NCBI RefSeq assembly: GCF_016545825.1
Contig: NC_052622.1
Span: 8,623,001 to 8,687,000, forward strand
Source: Eucalyptus grandis
Taxonomy: Eukaryota; Streptophyta; Magnoliopsida; Myrtales; Myrtaceae
Direction of reading: 5' to 3'
Length of the DNA stretch: 64,000 bases
The notes under the pieces were generated by a model. It worked only from the letters and a program-made list of their open reading frames with translations. It made no database searches and was not told the DNA's origin. The position numbers were made by a program, and so were the translations under genes. Shown piece by piece: positions 1 to 12,530 of this stretch. Positions within the stretch are counted from its first letter, which is position 1; every line of letters starts with the position of its first letter.

Positions 1-148
1 GTTTGAAGGATGTGTTTGGAAATGGATTACCTTTCTTCATCCTAAGCACTCCTTGTTTGGCATGATTCATGTTTCACCTTTTTTAATCCGAATAAAATCA
101 TTTTACGAGCTCCTCTCTTTGAGGATTACCGATATGAAGCACGTATAG
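1..148. other. Left flank of the solo LTR, no gene seen
   Basis: AT-rich sequence with no open frame of note. Its last five bases (144-148, TATAG) are the left target-site duplication of the solo LTR that follows. Confidence 0.5.
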
Positions 149-2209
149 TGTGGCATCCCAAAATTCATAACAACCTCTAGTTACATTAAAGTCTATGAAT
201 AGGTGATGGAAGTACCATCAAGTTATTTTATGGCCATTTAATCCATAATTTGCAATAAGATTTATGGCCAAGCTTTTAATGGATAATTATGTGATAGGAA
301 AGAAAATCCTATCATTGGCCATGTGTTTTATAAGTTGGAATTTATGGATTTGTGACTACAAGTTTTATGGCCTTATTACTTTTGCAAGTTAGGTATTTAT
401 TTAAGTGGAAAATGTTAATAGATTATTAAAAGGTTAGTGGGCCAAAAATTCTAAGGCCAAGCATTTTAAAGGATGATTGTTTGGATGGAGGTGTGTCTTC
501 AAGTGACCCAAGGAATCATTAAAGTGCAAATTGATATAGAAAATCTTATTCTTGGTGGTGCACTTTATAAGTAGAATTTTATTGATTTAAATTATAGAGT
601 TTTTTGGGCTTATAAGTTGAAATTAGGGTGTTTATTTAATTGGGGATTAAATGGAATAGGAATAGGAGGGGGTGGGCTGATTTTTAGGCCCAAAGCCCAT
701 CCAACCAGCCCACACCAGCCCCCTATTCGACCAGCCCATTGCTGGCCCAAGCCCAGCCGAAGATGGAGGCCCATCTTGCATGAAGGAGGCCATGTGTTTC
801 CTCCGAGCTGCCAAGTGGCGTGGAGGCTGTGCAAGGTGTGGCTGCCCCCATTGGCCATCTTGGGCGGCCACATGCAGCTGCGATGATTAAGTTTAGGGGG
901 AAATAAAGGGAGAGAGAGAATGGCTGGTGAGGGGTTTCCGTCCAAGCCAAGGGAGAGAGAGAGTTGTGAGAGAGAGGGAGTTGCGTGAGAGAGAGTGCGG
1001 CCGAGAGGGAGAGGAAGGAATCGTCGCCGTTCGCCGCCATGTGCCGCTGTGTTCGCCGCCGTGTGCCACCGTTTGAGTGGTCTAGAGGCAAGTTGGGAAT
1101 CCACTTTCTACTCTTGCACCAATGTTTTGCATGTATGGTCGAAATCTAGGACGTTTGGAGGCATGGGAGTGAAGCAAGTGTGGTTTGTTCTTGAGTTGCA
1201 TGCTGTTTTCGCATGAGTCCGCCTGAGCCAGAATCTTGTGGAGGTTTGCATGCATGTTTTGAGTTCGATTTTGACTTTTATCTCTTCATTAAAGTTGTAG
1301 CTAACATCTTAAACTACAACAAACTAAAATTTGGTGCAAAATTATGGATATTTGAGGGGTTAAACTCTCATCCTACGGAGATGCTAGATCTGGAAGGTTT
1401 TCATGAATCGTTTGAGCCAGAACTTTGTGAGAGCTTGTATGCATGTTTAGAGTTCGATTTTGGCTTCGATTTCTACATGAAAGTTGTAGGGGACATCTTA
1501 AACTACAACATACTCAAATTTGAAGCAAAATGAACAAGTATAACCTAGTAAATCGAATAGATCTTGAAGACGGTAATTCTGGAGATGTATTACAGGACAC
1601 CCGAGACTTCATGGACCTAAATGACGACTATACTCTGGTTATTAGGCTTAGATCTCTTCATGAAGCTTGTATAGAACATCTTGATGTAGAACATATCCAA
1701 ATTTCAGAGGAAACGAAGAAGAATAGGTAGGTGAAAACTCAGTATTTCGGAGAAGCATGTACTGGACGATCCGGTGTTGGATCCAGAAGCTTCGTGTGAC
1801 TGTAGAAAATAATCTAAAAAGAATCTGACTTGGAGTCTTCATGAAAAATGTACTTTCATGTCTTGGCTATAACTTGGTAAAATTTCGTAATTTTTGGAGG
1901 TCGTATGGATATTTTAATTTAATATTTTCGAAAGTGGCACAAGCTGGAATTTAAATAAATGTAAAAGGGCATGAAAATGGATTATTTTAATTGGTACGAA
2001 GTCCATAAATTTTATTGTACCTTGTTGCATGTATGATGAGGTCTTGCTGCATGTACGATAATGATTTGAGATGCATGTATGGATTCAATGATGAATATGA
2101 TCTTGGTTGCCATCACATCGCATGCCATGTTGAAATTGAGCCATAATTGTGAATGTGAAATTGAAAATGAGATGTATAAGAACATGCATCGTGGTGATGA
2201 GAAGACTGT

Positions 2210-2640
2210 CGGAGGTGTGAGCCGACGATGCCCCGGGAGTGTCGGGATGCCCGGTGGTATACGGTACGTAATTCCAGGGGAGGCCTGGTGGTATGTCGGT
2301 ACGTAATTCGAAGGGCGGGGAAAACCATTTTCATGGCGAGCCCGGAGATTCCCCAGGGGAGTGTCGGGATGCTCCGATGGTATACGATACGTAATTACGG
2401 GGAGGCCTAGTGGTATTTTGGTACATAATTCCGGAAGCCCTGGAGGTTTGTGCCCGGGGATGCCTCGCGATGCTAGTTGGGATGCGAGATGCCTGGCCAG
2501 GGAGTGTAAATGCCGGAAGCCTCGTCGGAGGTCTTTGCCCAAGAGGATGCCTCGTGATGCCAGTTGGGATGTGAGATGCTCGGAATGTGGGGGGTCGGAT
2601 GCCCGGTGGCCTTGAATGGCTGAATGCCGAAGGGTTATTT
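2210..2640. repeat. GC-rich degenerate minisatellite inside the solo LTR
   Basis: Repeats built on 'gtgtcgggatgcccgg' and 'ggtacgtaattc' recur irregularly at roughly 60-110 bp spacing. Open frames crossing this tract on both strands are products of the repetition and have no recognisable protein similarity. Confidence 0.65.
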
Positions 2641-2749
2641 TCTCGCATGGGATGCGAGTGTAAAAATACGAGATGAAATTGATGATCCGAGGAAGGGTGA
2701 TGTGGTGATCAAATTGAAAGCTAAAAGTGGAAATTGAACCATGCATGAC

Positions 2750-3190
2750 ATGATATGACACGATGATGATCACCCATGGCATGATGATATGCATGAAGAT
2801 GATGATGTATGATGTGATATGATGATGATCACCCATGGCATGATGATATGCATGATATGATGATGATATATGATATGGCACGATGACATGCATATATGTT
2901 GTGATATGATGATGTCATGATAATGATGACATGTGTGATATGATGATGACATGTGTATGGTATGATGGTGTCATGTATATGATGATGATGACATGTGTGA
3001 TATGATGATGTCATGATGATGATGACATGTGTGATATGATGATGCCGATGATGATGACATGTACGGTATGATGGTGTCATGTATATGATGATGATGACAT
3101 GTGTGTGATATAATAATGTCATGATGACGATGATATGAGTATGACGTGATGATACACATGTATGTGTTATGATTGTGGTGATGATGCATG
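2750..3190. repeat. ATGATG-type simple and tandem repeat inside the solo LTR
   Basis: Dense reiteration of 'gatgatgatgacatgtgtg'-like motifs. Two near-identical ~59-bp units with 'gatgatcacccatggcatga' start near 2765 and 2824. The 293-residue minus-strand frame overlapping this tract is low-complexity His/Ile/Ser sequence and is not a gene. Confidence 0.8.
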
Positions 3191-3807
3191 ATAGTATATG
3201 CATGGCTTCAAGGTAAGTAATGCGCAATGCATGTATGACTTGTATGATGCATTGAGAGGTTATTGGATTCCTTTACTTCCGCCGAGTGGTTGTACTCACC
3301 CTTTTGGGGAATAACATTTCAGACTAGATAGGATACCTCTGCTGCCATTGTTACTAGTAGACGGATCGAGTGGTTGGATATGATTGCGAGGAGGAGGATA
3401 GCAAAGGGAGGAACGTTTGGACGTCGACACTGATCGATGGACTTTAAGTATATGACTATTGGAGAAGATGTCGGTCATCCTTTGAAATATAGCCAAGTAT
3501 AGAAGACTACGGCATTTTGATGTACCAATGAATGATGTCTATCTGGTTTAAGTAAATAAAAGTGTACGGCTTTTACTTATAAACATTTAGTAGGTGTGCA
3601 TCGTTTTCCGAATATAAGGAAAGGAGTTTGTTGGAAGTTCTTCCGTATATGAATTGCACAAGGACCTATCGAAAAAATGTGTAAACCCCGGGTTGTATGG
3701 ACCGCTGCAAATGATAATTTTATTAGAGTGACATGTTCTAAGGGAAAGTGAATGGTAAGTGAACTGTGGCGACCCAATCAGATTGGGGGCCGTCGAGGGG
3801 TGCCACA

Positions 3808-4109
3808 TATAGTGACACCAGAAAATAGGTTGTACGAATGGCGCCATGCCCCCCCTTTTTTTTACCTCTCATTTATAAAAAAAATGATTTTCAACCATTT
3901 GTGCGGAGACTTGATGGATCTTTTGAATCGACTTTTCCCCTCCGCCATTTCCTCATCGAACGGTAAGGTGCCTAAAACAAAATAGATATGCGTGTATGTG
4001 ATATATGTATGATATCTATGATGCTATGCATGATGCCATGTGACTCGGATTATGCATGAAGTGGTTCCTCGACCTTGATTTCAATCATGGAAAATATTTC
4101 TTGAGTATC
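3808..4109. other. Right flank of the solo LTR up to the assembly gap
   Basis: It starts with the TATAG duplication (3808-3812). A C/T homopolymer stretch lies near 3849-3864. I see no coding signal. The sequence stops at the run of Ns, so its relation to the chromovirus on the other side is unknown. Confidence 0.5.
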
Positions 4110-4209
4110 NNNNNNNNNNNNNNNNNNNNNNNNNNNNNNNNNNNNNNNNNNNNNNNNNNNNNNNNNNNNNNNNNNNNNNNNNNNNNNNNNNNNNNNNNNN
4201 NNNNNNNNN
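4110..4209. other. Assembly gap (100 N)
   Basis: Exactly 100 Ns, a common placeholder for a gap of unknown length. It falls where the 5' LTR, gag, protease and reverse transcriptase of the neighbouring chromovirus would be expected, so the missing part of that element may be in the gap. Confidence 0.99.
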
Positions 4210-5692
4210 GGGTTTTATGGCCATCCTTAAACTGAACCGAGATGTCAGTCGAGAATTAAACAACTTCAACCGATGACCCGAGATGTACAAGAATTCTTCG
4301 GAAGACGAGAGAAAAGAAAGGCTGATTTTCAGATTTCGATGACGGGACACTAAGATTCCAAGGACGATTGGTTGTACTCCGACGATGTAGAGCTTAGAGA
4401 AGAAATTTTATCGAAGCACATCGTAGCGATTGCATTCATCTGGGAAGCACTAAGATGTATCGATCTGCGTCAACACTATGGTGGTCGGGTATGAAGGCGG
4501 ATATCGCCAAACATGTGGCCAAGTGTTTGACATGTCAACAAGTAAAAGCTCGGCATTGCAAGCCGGAGGACTCGCAACCTCTCGCGATTCGAATGGAAAT
4601 GGGAGCATATCCACGATGGATTTCGTGGCCGGACTACCAGGAGTCGAGAGAGGGAATGATTCGATCCGGTAGTAGTCGATGCCATTGACAAAGTCGGCTC
4701 ACTTCATTGCTGGTTCGAAAGGACCTCGGCTTGGATAGGCACGCGGACCTATATGTGCGCAAGTAGTTCGAAGGCATGGAGTGCGGGTTACGATAACATC
4801 GATAGAGATCCGAGATTTCTTCTTTGCTTTTTGGAAGAGCACGCAGTGCTCTTGGTACAAAGCTTGCATGCGGTACGGCATATCATCCTCGGACGGATGG
4901 CCGTCACGAGAGGACAATCCCGGACCCTCGAGGACATGCTTTGAGAGCGTGTGTTATAGACTTCAAAGGAAGTTGGGAAGATCGGCTTCATCCGGTAGAA
5001 TTCGCCTACAATAACGGTTATCGCGAGTATTCGGATGGCTCCATTTGAAGCATTGTATGGCAGAGCGTGCAGAACACCGGTATGTTGGGATGAAGTCGGG
5101 GAAAGAAAGATAACAGGCCCGGAGTTGGTTGGCGGTCGGTAGATGTGTGACGGTGATCGAGAGGCAGTTAAGGACAGCGCGAGAAGCGGGCGAGAAAAGT
5201 TATGCGGATAAGCGTCGAAGGTCTTTGGAATTCCAAGTTGGTGATCACGTTTTTACGAAGGTGTCACCAATGGGGAACTTCGCGCTTTGGTAAGAAAGGC
5301 AAGGCGAGTCCCAGGTACGTAGGTCCGTTTGAGATTCTTGAAGAATCGGGACCTTAGCGTATCGTCTTGCGTTGCGCCAAGATTGGCGCAAGTGCATGAC
5401 GTCTTTCACGTGTCGATGTTGAGGAAGTATGAGCCCGACCCACGTACTCAATTTTGAAGAATTGGACGTGGATGACCGTGTGTCATACGTTGAAAGACCG
5501 GCCCGGATTGTCGATGTTAAAAAGCAAGTTACGCGTACATGCTATTATTGGTCAAAGTGGTGCAAGCACCACTTGATGCGAAGGAGGAGCGACATGGGAG
5601 GCGGGAGTCAATGAGAGAGTTGTACCCCCCTTTTTGATCAAGTCTTGCAAGGTTTTAAATTTCGAGGACGAAATTTTTATAAGAGGAAGAGT
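4210..5692 (+). pseudogene. Degenerate Ty3/gypsy pol fragment: integrase and C-terminal tail
   Basis: No single frame is long, but consecutive pieces in all three + frames follow the order of a chromoviral pol. The zinc-binding region of integrase (WWSGMKADIAKHVAKCLTC) is at about 4485-4545. The start of the catalytic core (DFVAGLP, then a shifted DAIDKSAHF) is at 4618-4705. Next come a DRDPRF-like segment near 4805, a YHPRTDG-like segment near 4880 and FKGSWEDRLHPVEFAYNN at 4961-5015. A tail with PTHVLNFEELDVDDRVSYVERP lies at 5435-5500. Many frameshifts and stops show it is long dead. Gag, protease and reverse transcriptase are absent, either lost or inside the gap. The order and tail motifs fit the Tekay/Del group; the exact clade is inferred. 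Confidence 0.85.
5680..5692 (+). promoter_or_regulatory. Polypurine tract of the chromovirus
   Basis: The run 'aagaggaaga' directly precedes the LTR start TGTGGCGTCC at 5693 and follows the conserved 'ttcgaggacgaaat' end of the element (5661-5674). This is where second-strand priming occurs in LTR retrotransposons. The role follows from position and composition. Confidence 0.65.
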
Positions 5693-8600
5693 TGTGGCGT
5701 CCAAAGGAATTTTCAGTATTGTTTTCTATTAAATTAATCGGGCATTTCATTGACGTGTCATAGGGTTGTTCTCGAGCGATCACTCTCGAGATAACTAGGC
5801 TTATTTGGGTATGCCATTAAAGAATATTAAGCCCGATAGACTTGAGAATTCGACCGTAGGAAACGGCTTCTCGGCCGTGTTCATCTTTAGAGGTCATTCT
5901 TGCCTGATAAAGATCGGGTGAGATCGGAGATAGGTTGGTTCGGGCTGAGATGTGTGGACGGTCGTGGGTGACTCATAAATTGGAAAATTCATCGGCCGCA
6001 CTAATTTGATTTTCATCGTTTTGGTACCTGTGTTGGTAATCGAGCCCCTCGAGATTTTCACGACAATTGAGAGTCGCCAATGTGTCGAGTGGGTTCATTG
6101 TGGCTCGAAGAAAATCGACCGAGTCAATTGCCCTAAAAAGTTCTAAGCTACCATTAGTCTAGGTCACACTAAAAGCAGGGTGAGTGAAACAATCGATTTG
6201 AGTAAGGATTTGAAATCGAAAGTTCGGTGATGTCCTGAAGCTATTTTAGGAACGTCAATTCGGTCTCGAAAGATTTTCGGAAGTCAAGATTTTCGAAATT
6301 GGGTTGGACGTCGTGGAAGTTTGGCTTGAAGTTCGGATTGGCTAAATTAATGGGAAATTTGACTTTCGGGTTGAGCCGTTGTGTGTCGGGAATTATAGAA
6401 AATCATTTAGGATTTTTTACGTCGAAATTGGACCTCAATTTGGAGAATGGTTGTGCAAGTTAAGCATCTCTCCCAAATTCGTGTCTCACTGTACCCACAG
6501 CCTTTGGGCCCTTTGGTGGCAGAAGAAAGTTTTTTGATGGCGAAATGAAGTATTATCTGTGGCTAAGAATGGCTTTAGGAAGATATTTTCTTAAATATCC
6601 GGCTTGAAGTGGGCCCAACTCTTCCTCATCCATTCCTCTCTATCTTCGCACGTCTCCCTCAGCCAGTGCTCACAGCATTCGTCGACCTCTCCTACTGCTG
6701 CTTTTGTCTTGCTTTCATTTTCATCCGAAAGGCACCGCCTGCAATTCCTCGATCGTTTGCTGCTTCTTCCGTCCGTCCATGATCGAAGCCGCACGTCACC
6801 GAGCCATCTTCCCTCGCGTCTTCAGCCCATCTCAGCCGTGCGATTGGTCAACTGCAGCGCTCATTGAAGACCATCAAAGCTGCCTTCTTCCGTTCGCTTT
6901 TCTAGCAGCGTGTTTTCGGCCCATGTTCCACGAAGCTACTCCCTCTCCGCACGTTCGCGCCACTTGTCCAAGCACCGCGGTTCTTCGGTCAACAGCAGCA
7001 AGTTTTTCTCCCATTTTGTTGACCGCCGAGCGAAGCCGAAGCAGCCCTGTCCGCGTGGTCTTCAGCTGTTGCTTCATGCGGCCTCGACGTCCAGCTCCAG
7101 CATCCCTCGGTCAACACCTGCAAGAACAGAGAAGCAGTTGGTTGACCGTTTGAAGCCACTCCTCCGTCCGCCAGCGAGGCCACGATCTACCGAAGCTCCA
7201 CCAGGTGCAGACGTCTTCAGCCACGCGTCTCCACCGAATCAAACTCACGCGGTCAACCGTGGAAGACCACAGCAAGCGCCGAAACCATTTTGTTGACTGA
7301 AGCTCCTCACCGCTTCGTGCGTCCAGCGGAGCAACGTCCGCGAGCAGCTTCCGTCGTCAATCTTCCAGCACGTTGGCCCAGCGAAGCCAGCAATCTCGGA
7401 TCAAATTTTCAGTCTTCAAGCCCAGCGAATTTTAGTCTAGCTGGGCCCAATCACCCAACAGCTCAGCCACTTCAGTTCAAGTTGCAGCCCAGTAATTTGA
7501 GGCCCAATTCAGCAGAATTTTATTGAGGCCCATCTCCTGCAGTCTTCAAGCCCAGTCCAATCCAAGTGAAGTAATTAGTCAGCCCAGTTCAGCAGCCCAT
7601 CAACTGAAATTGCAAGCCCAAATTCCAGCAAAGAAATTTGAAGCCCAAGTGAAGTCAGCCCAGAAATTTCAGCAGGCCCAATTCAATTTAAGGTCTGGCC
7701 CAAAAGCAAGAAACAAATCTCAGTTGGGCTGAGATTTGTTGGGGCTAAGCGAAGGCCGGTCAAGTCGCCGGTGTCGTCGAAAGTCCGATTTCGCCGTCGC
7801 GTCCGCCGTCGCGGTGTTCCGATATCCGCTTTTGATCAAGTGAGTTTTACTCACTAATGCTTTATTAGTTTGCTAAATTCGTTTAGGGGTTAGTTAGATT
7901 TAATTAAATGCAAGTAGGTGGTTAGATTAGTTTAGATCAATTAAATTAGAGACTTAATGATGCATGTTAGGTGGTTAGAAATAGACATTAGCAAGTAGGC
8001 ATGCCATGTTATTTATGGAACGAGTCTCGGAAATTTTCCGGGTTCGTATCGGCTTCCAATTAGGCTATAACGGGCCAGGGATTGGATTTATTGCATTTAT
8101 TTAATATTTTCCGTAATTATTTAATTATTTATTTATTTTTAGGAAATTGCAGGATGCCAGAAGCGGCTAAAAATTTTGTGCTGATTCCAATGGTACTCTC
8201 TGTTTATTTATTCGAGGATCGATTGTGAAATTTGTTGAAATTGGTGAATATGAGAATTTGTCCCAAAATTAGAAAATGTCGGTACTTGAAGGGAAAGTAA
8301 GCGTGTGAGGTTGTGAGTTGGATTAATTATTGCCGAATTGGGGGGCCGTGATGCCACCAAGTTAAGCACATTTGCCGGTGGGGCCGTGATGCCACCAAGT
8401 TAAGAACATTTGCCAGGTGGGGCCGTGATGCCACCAAGTTAGAAAAATTGCCCAGGTGGGGCCGTGATGCCACCAAGTTAAGAACATTTGCCGGGTGGGG
8501 CCGTGATGCCACCAAGTTGAGAAAATTGCCAGGGTGGGGGCCGTGATGCCACCAAGTTGAGAAAATTGCCGGGTGGGCGTGATGCCACCAAGTCTAGAAA

Positions 8601-9337
8601 ATTTGAAGTGGGTAGTGATTCCACTAAAAATAAATTATGCCTATAGGTCGTGATTCGAGAGTCAAGAATGAAGAGTCGGGATGACTATGTGATATTTTGA
8701 TGACATGTAATCGGCGAGTCGATTGATCGTTAAGTCGATACGATTGATTGGATCTTTATGATTGGCGGTATTTATTATTTGGCCCGACTTGCACGGGGAA
8801 GGAAGCGAGGCCAAGTAAGTCCTCAACCCATGATGTGCTTAGGCAGCCCTCAAGGCGTATTTTCTTACTAATCGGGTCTTAGGGGTGGAACTCGGCTGAG
8901 GCGTGGTCTCATTGGTTATTGAATAGCCATTTTCGGGACCACGAGGAGAAGCTAAGGAAGAGGAACCTCAAGGGAGAAAGACTTTTGAAGGAGAAGAAGA
9001 TCCAGAGAGGGATCTTGAATATAACCCGGATGTGGATTGAGATCCCATCCCTTTTGTGAACCCTGTCTTGGTATAGATAGGTGTGAGACTTTTATGCTGT
9101 AAATAGTATTGTAAATATACTATGAGTGGTGCTGTTAATGAAAGTGTAGGTTGTGAATTTCAATATGAAAAATATGGCCTGCTTTCCTATCCCATTGTTT
9201 TATTGTCAAGGGATTTATAACTCTTCCGCATGTGCTTAATAAAAATAAAGGGTCGGCGATACATAGTCCTGGGATATCGCATTATAAAATCGACCCAGTA
9301 GAAGGATGTGCGCGAGTCCGAGGATCGGGGCGTGACA
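5693..9337 (+). mobile_element. 3' LTR of the chromovirus (Tekay/Del-like)
   Basis: It starts with TGTGGCGTCC right after the polypurine tract and ends with 'gaggatcggggcgtgaca', a typical end for this group. Length is 3,645 bp. It contains a C/T-rich GC block with several unrelated open frames (6600-7740), an AT-rich central part and a seven-unit minisatellite (8340-8600). The five bases after it (ttctt) would be the target duplication, but the 5' end of the element is not visible, so this cannot be checked. The many frames at 6600-7740 in both orientations resemble no known protein to me and are probably untranslated. Confidence 0.8.
8340..8600. repeat. 39-bp minisatellite, seven units, inside the 3' LTR
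   Basis: 'gccgtgatgccaccaagtt' recurs at about 8345, 8383, 8423, 8461, 8500, 8540 and 8578, a period of 38-40 bp. Units differ by a few substitutions. The 62-residue minus-strand frame here is simply the repeat translated. Confidence 0.92.
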
Positions 9338-11640
9338 TTCTTAGTTGGTGATGCTTAATTGTCAGATTGTGTCGCAATTGACTCTTTTATGTGGGAAGAA
9401 GAGAAATGAGGTTTTCATGACAACAAAACCTGCAAATAGCAATTCATAAATTTCTGTGTATTAGTTTTCAGGATTAGAGTAATCCGTGTGGAGCTAATGC
9501 TACCCATTTTGTGCTTTTAGTCATTTGTGATAGCCCCTCTAGCACCGAGCCATAATTTTATCCCTTTAAGCTCTCGCCTTGTCCCCCGCCTTCACTATTT
9601 CTGCAATGTGAAATAAGGATGAAAGTGTGGGGAGGGTAAGGGTGATCAGTTCCCAAGTGGACCGGTTCTGATTTAAAATCGGGAACTGACCACTTTAATT
9701 CTCGGATCCAAAATTTAAGAATTGCTGAATCGAATTAGCATATTCCAACCCGATTTACGAGTTACCTATGAATCGATAGAAGCATACATATCTACTCGGT
9801 ATTGATTTTTTTTTTTTAATTTTGGTCTATATAAATATTCATTTACCTGTGTTTTTAGCTTATATCTATATAGTAGAATAATTAGTGTAAAAGGACAAGA
9901 GAAGTACCATAATTTTCATAAAACACGTTCTTTAATGTCAAAAGTTTTGAGCAATCACTTATATGTGAAAAAATTACTTCAATATCATTGCTAATTTGAA
10001 TTGTTGAAAATTCAGAAGAGGTAATTTTTTTTTAAAGACGTGGTTCACTGGTAAAGTGAACTCAATATTATTTGACCTAAATGATGTCGTCTAACTCATG
10101 TTTACCTCAAATTGACAAATTGGGAACGCACTGAGTTTCTTCTTCTTACCCTAAACTCGTATCCAAGGAATTAGGAGCAAAATTACCATATGAAACTTGC
10201 AATGGAGAACAAGAGTGGGAAAAATGACTCAAGATCATGTCAATCAATTGATGATGAAGGTGAATATTATTGCAATTGTGGTTATAAAAGTGAAAGCATA
10301 GAGAACACTTCAACTGTGGATACCCAAAGCTTTAACCTTTCACTGTGAAAAGTCATATTCTTTTTTTCAAATTTGTGGGCATCTTCTTTGTCCGTGATGC
10401 TCAATCGTCATATTGTGTTGCAATTGATTCTTTTATGCGGGAAGAAGAGAACTAGGGTTTTCATGACAATAAAACCTGCAAATAGCAATACATAAGTTTC
10501 TGCATATTAGTTTCCAGGATTAGACCCGTTCATGTGGAGCTAATGCGAACCATTTTATGCTTTTAGCCACGATAGTCCTTCTAGCACTGAACCATAATTT
10601 TTAGAATCAGGTTCCCAAGTGGGCCGATTCGTGATTTAGAATCGAATCGGCCCTTTAATTCTCGAATCCAAAATTTTAGAATTGGGAATCAAATTAACCT
10701 ATTCCAACCTGATTTCTGAGTTACCTATGAATTGAGAAGCATACGGATCTACTTAGTATGGATTTTAAAAAAAAAAAAAAAAAAATTGGTCTATATAAAT
10801 ATTCATTTACCTGTGTTTTTAGCTTATATCTCTATAGTAGAATAATTAGTGTAAAAAGGACAAGAGAAATACCATAATTTTCACACAACACATTCTTTAA
10901 TGTCAAAAGTTTTCGAGCAATCACTTATATGTGAAAAAAAAATTACTTCAATACCATTGCCAATTTGAATTGTTGAAAATTCAGATTAGGTAATTTTTTT
11001 AATATAAATTGTTTGACGTGGTTCACTGGTAAAGTGAACTCAATATTATTTGACCTAAATGACATCGTCTAACTCATGTTTACCTCAAATTGACAAATTG
11101 GGAACGCACCGAATCTCTTCTTCTTACCCTAAACTCGTATCCAAGGAATTAGGAGCAAAATTACCATATGAAACTTGCAATGGAGAACAAGAGTAGGAAA
11201 AATGACTCAAGATCATGTCAATCAATTGATGATGAAGGTGAATATTATTGCAATTGTGGGCATAAAAGTGAAAGCATAGAGAACACTTCAACTGTGGATA
11301 CCCAAAGCTTTAACCTTTCACTGTGAAAAGTCATATTCTTTTTTTCAAATTTGTGGGCATCTTCTTTGTCCGTGATGCTCAATCGTCAGATTGTGTTGCA
11401 ATTGATTCTTTTATGCGGGAAGAAGAGAACTAGGGTTTTCATGACAATAAAACCTGCAAATAGCAATACATAAGTTTCTGCATAGTAGTTTCCAGGATTA
11501 GACCCGTTCGTGTGGAGCTAATGCGAACCATTTTATGCTTTTAGCCACGATAATCCCTCTTGCACCGAACCATAATTTGCTTTCCCTCTAAACTCTTGCC
11601 TTTTCCTACACCTACATTATGCCTGCAGTGTGAAAAAAAA
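9338..11640. repeat. Tandem repeat, ~1 kb period, two full and one partial unit
   Basis: Anchor 'cttctttgtccgtgatgctcaatcgtc' occurs at about 10383 and 11361, giving a period of 978 bp. The diverged first unit has its equivalent anchor near 9349. Each unit runs through 'gggaagaagagaa', 'gttttcatgac', 'tttaattctcg', 'ttcactggtaaagtgaactc' and 'ttgatgatgaaggtgaat'. The third unit breaks off near 11640. The same family occupies 38281-44180. I find no coding potential and no terminal structure that would name a transposon class. Confidence 0.85.
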
Positions 11641-12377
11641 GGAAGAGAGAGAGATCTTTATTTATAAGTGGCGTTGTTTTGTCAAGAAGAGCCAAACCAT
11701 TGCCACGCAAATTTAATTAACAAAGTGAAAACGCAACAGCTTGAAAGGTTTATCTATCTAAACAGGAATGAGATTTAGATTATAAGTGCATATTTCTATA
11801 AATAAATTTTTATCTTTCTAGTTGTCCTTATGAAAACACTTATATTCAAAATAGTAGGAATATCAACCCGATACAACTGTAGATGAGATAACTACTTTTA
11901 CTATTACAAAAATTATGAGCTAATTTACACATAAATAGAATTATTATAACAAAGATTGATTTGATTTTGCTATGAAAAATTGAGGAGTTATAGTAAACAA
12001 ATTCAAAGTTTAGGAACTACATTAGATATTTAGAAATAGTTCAAGTATCACATTAAATGAATTAAATTTTCAATAATGACATTGAACATAGGACCAAAAT
12101 ATGGGAACTATAAGTGTCAGTTTCCTAAACTGAACTACGGAACAAGTCGTCCATAGCTACTAAAATTTAGTATGTGATAGTACTAGAAATGAAGGATGAT
12201 ACTTTACATAATTACCAAAGCTTGCTGCATAAGGCCTATATAAAATCTGGGACGTGATTCCATTTTGCTTATTTGCATTAAAGCTACACAAAGAATAGGA
12301 TCAGTTGAAACGACTCAACTCTAAATGGAGCCGTGCGCAAGAATTTATTCACCACGAAATCGAGCCCTTTAACGTGT
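11641..12377. other. Segmentally duplicated flank (paralogous to 44410-45080)
   Basis: From 'ggcttgaaaggtttatctat'-like sequence through 'aatagtaggaatat' and on to the relic exon at 12384, this stretch aligns with 44.41-45.08 kb in the same order. It contains no open frame. Homology continues into the relic and past it, so both stretches are pieces of one duplicated unit. A TATA-like TATAAAA at 12378 follows; equivalents precede the relics at 25763 and 59567. Confidence 0.7.
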
Positions 12378-12383
12378 TATAAA

Positions 12384-12530
12384 ATGGCAACCGCGAGGGA
12401 CGCCCAACTCGCGGCTTCGGTCATCTTTCGTTGTATAAACAAGTTGGGTAGGGAGTTGCGATTAACGAACGCTCGACCGCTGTCGACATTGCCTTTGGAT
12501 CGTTGAAGAAGCAAGTTTTCGTAATGAAAG
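12384..12530 (+). pseudogene. Relic ankyrin exon (end of exon 2), copy R1
   Basis: The stretch aligns with the last ~45 codons of the second coding exon of the intact gene copies. Most clearly, 'gctgtcgacattgcc' matches the (T)A-V/L-D-I-A motif, and the fragment ends AAAG followed by GTAATG, a splice-donor-like sequence where the intact exon ends. A shift and in-frame stops occur upstream of that motif. There is no matching first part of the exon. Three other relics (25763, 45084, 59567) keep the same piece, so the truncation predates the duplications. It could be a dead fragment or could serve as a 5' leader exon for copy A. Confidence 0.6.

Larger units (their letters stand above)
149..3807 (+). 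mobile_element. Solo LTR of a Ty3/gypsy (Tekay/Del-like) retrotransposon
   Basis: The block begins TGTGGCATCCC and ends GGGGTGCCACA, so it has TG...CA ends with short inverted termini. It is flanked by a perfect 5-bp duplication, TATAG, at 144-148 and 3808-3812. At 3,659 bp it is almost the same length as the chromoviral 3' LTR at 5693-9337 (3,645 bp), and both start with TGTGGC. No gag or pol similarity lies inside, and LTR-like DNA ends at the duplication on both sides, so unequal recombination between two LTRs is the simplest origin. Inside are a GA-rich leader-like stretch (900-1020), a GC-rich block (690-890) and two repeat tracts listed separately. The + orientation is inferred from the order of these parts and is less certain than the boundaries. 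Confidence 0.8.

Noticed and set aside
2012..2893. 293-codon minus-strand open frame
   Set aside because: It lies across the ATGATG and GC-rich repeats of the solo LTR; the product is low-complexity and resembles no protein.
6704..7296. Overlapping 128- and 149-codon frames in the 3' LTR
   Set aside because: They are in competing frames in a GC-rich LTR segment with frames on both strands and no recognisable domain.
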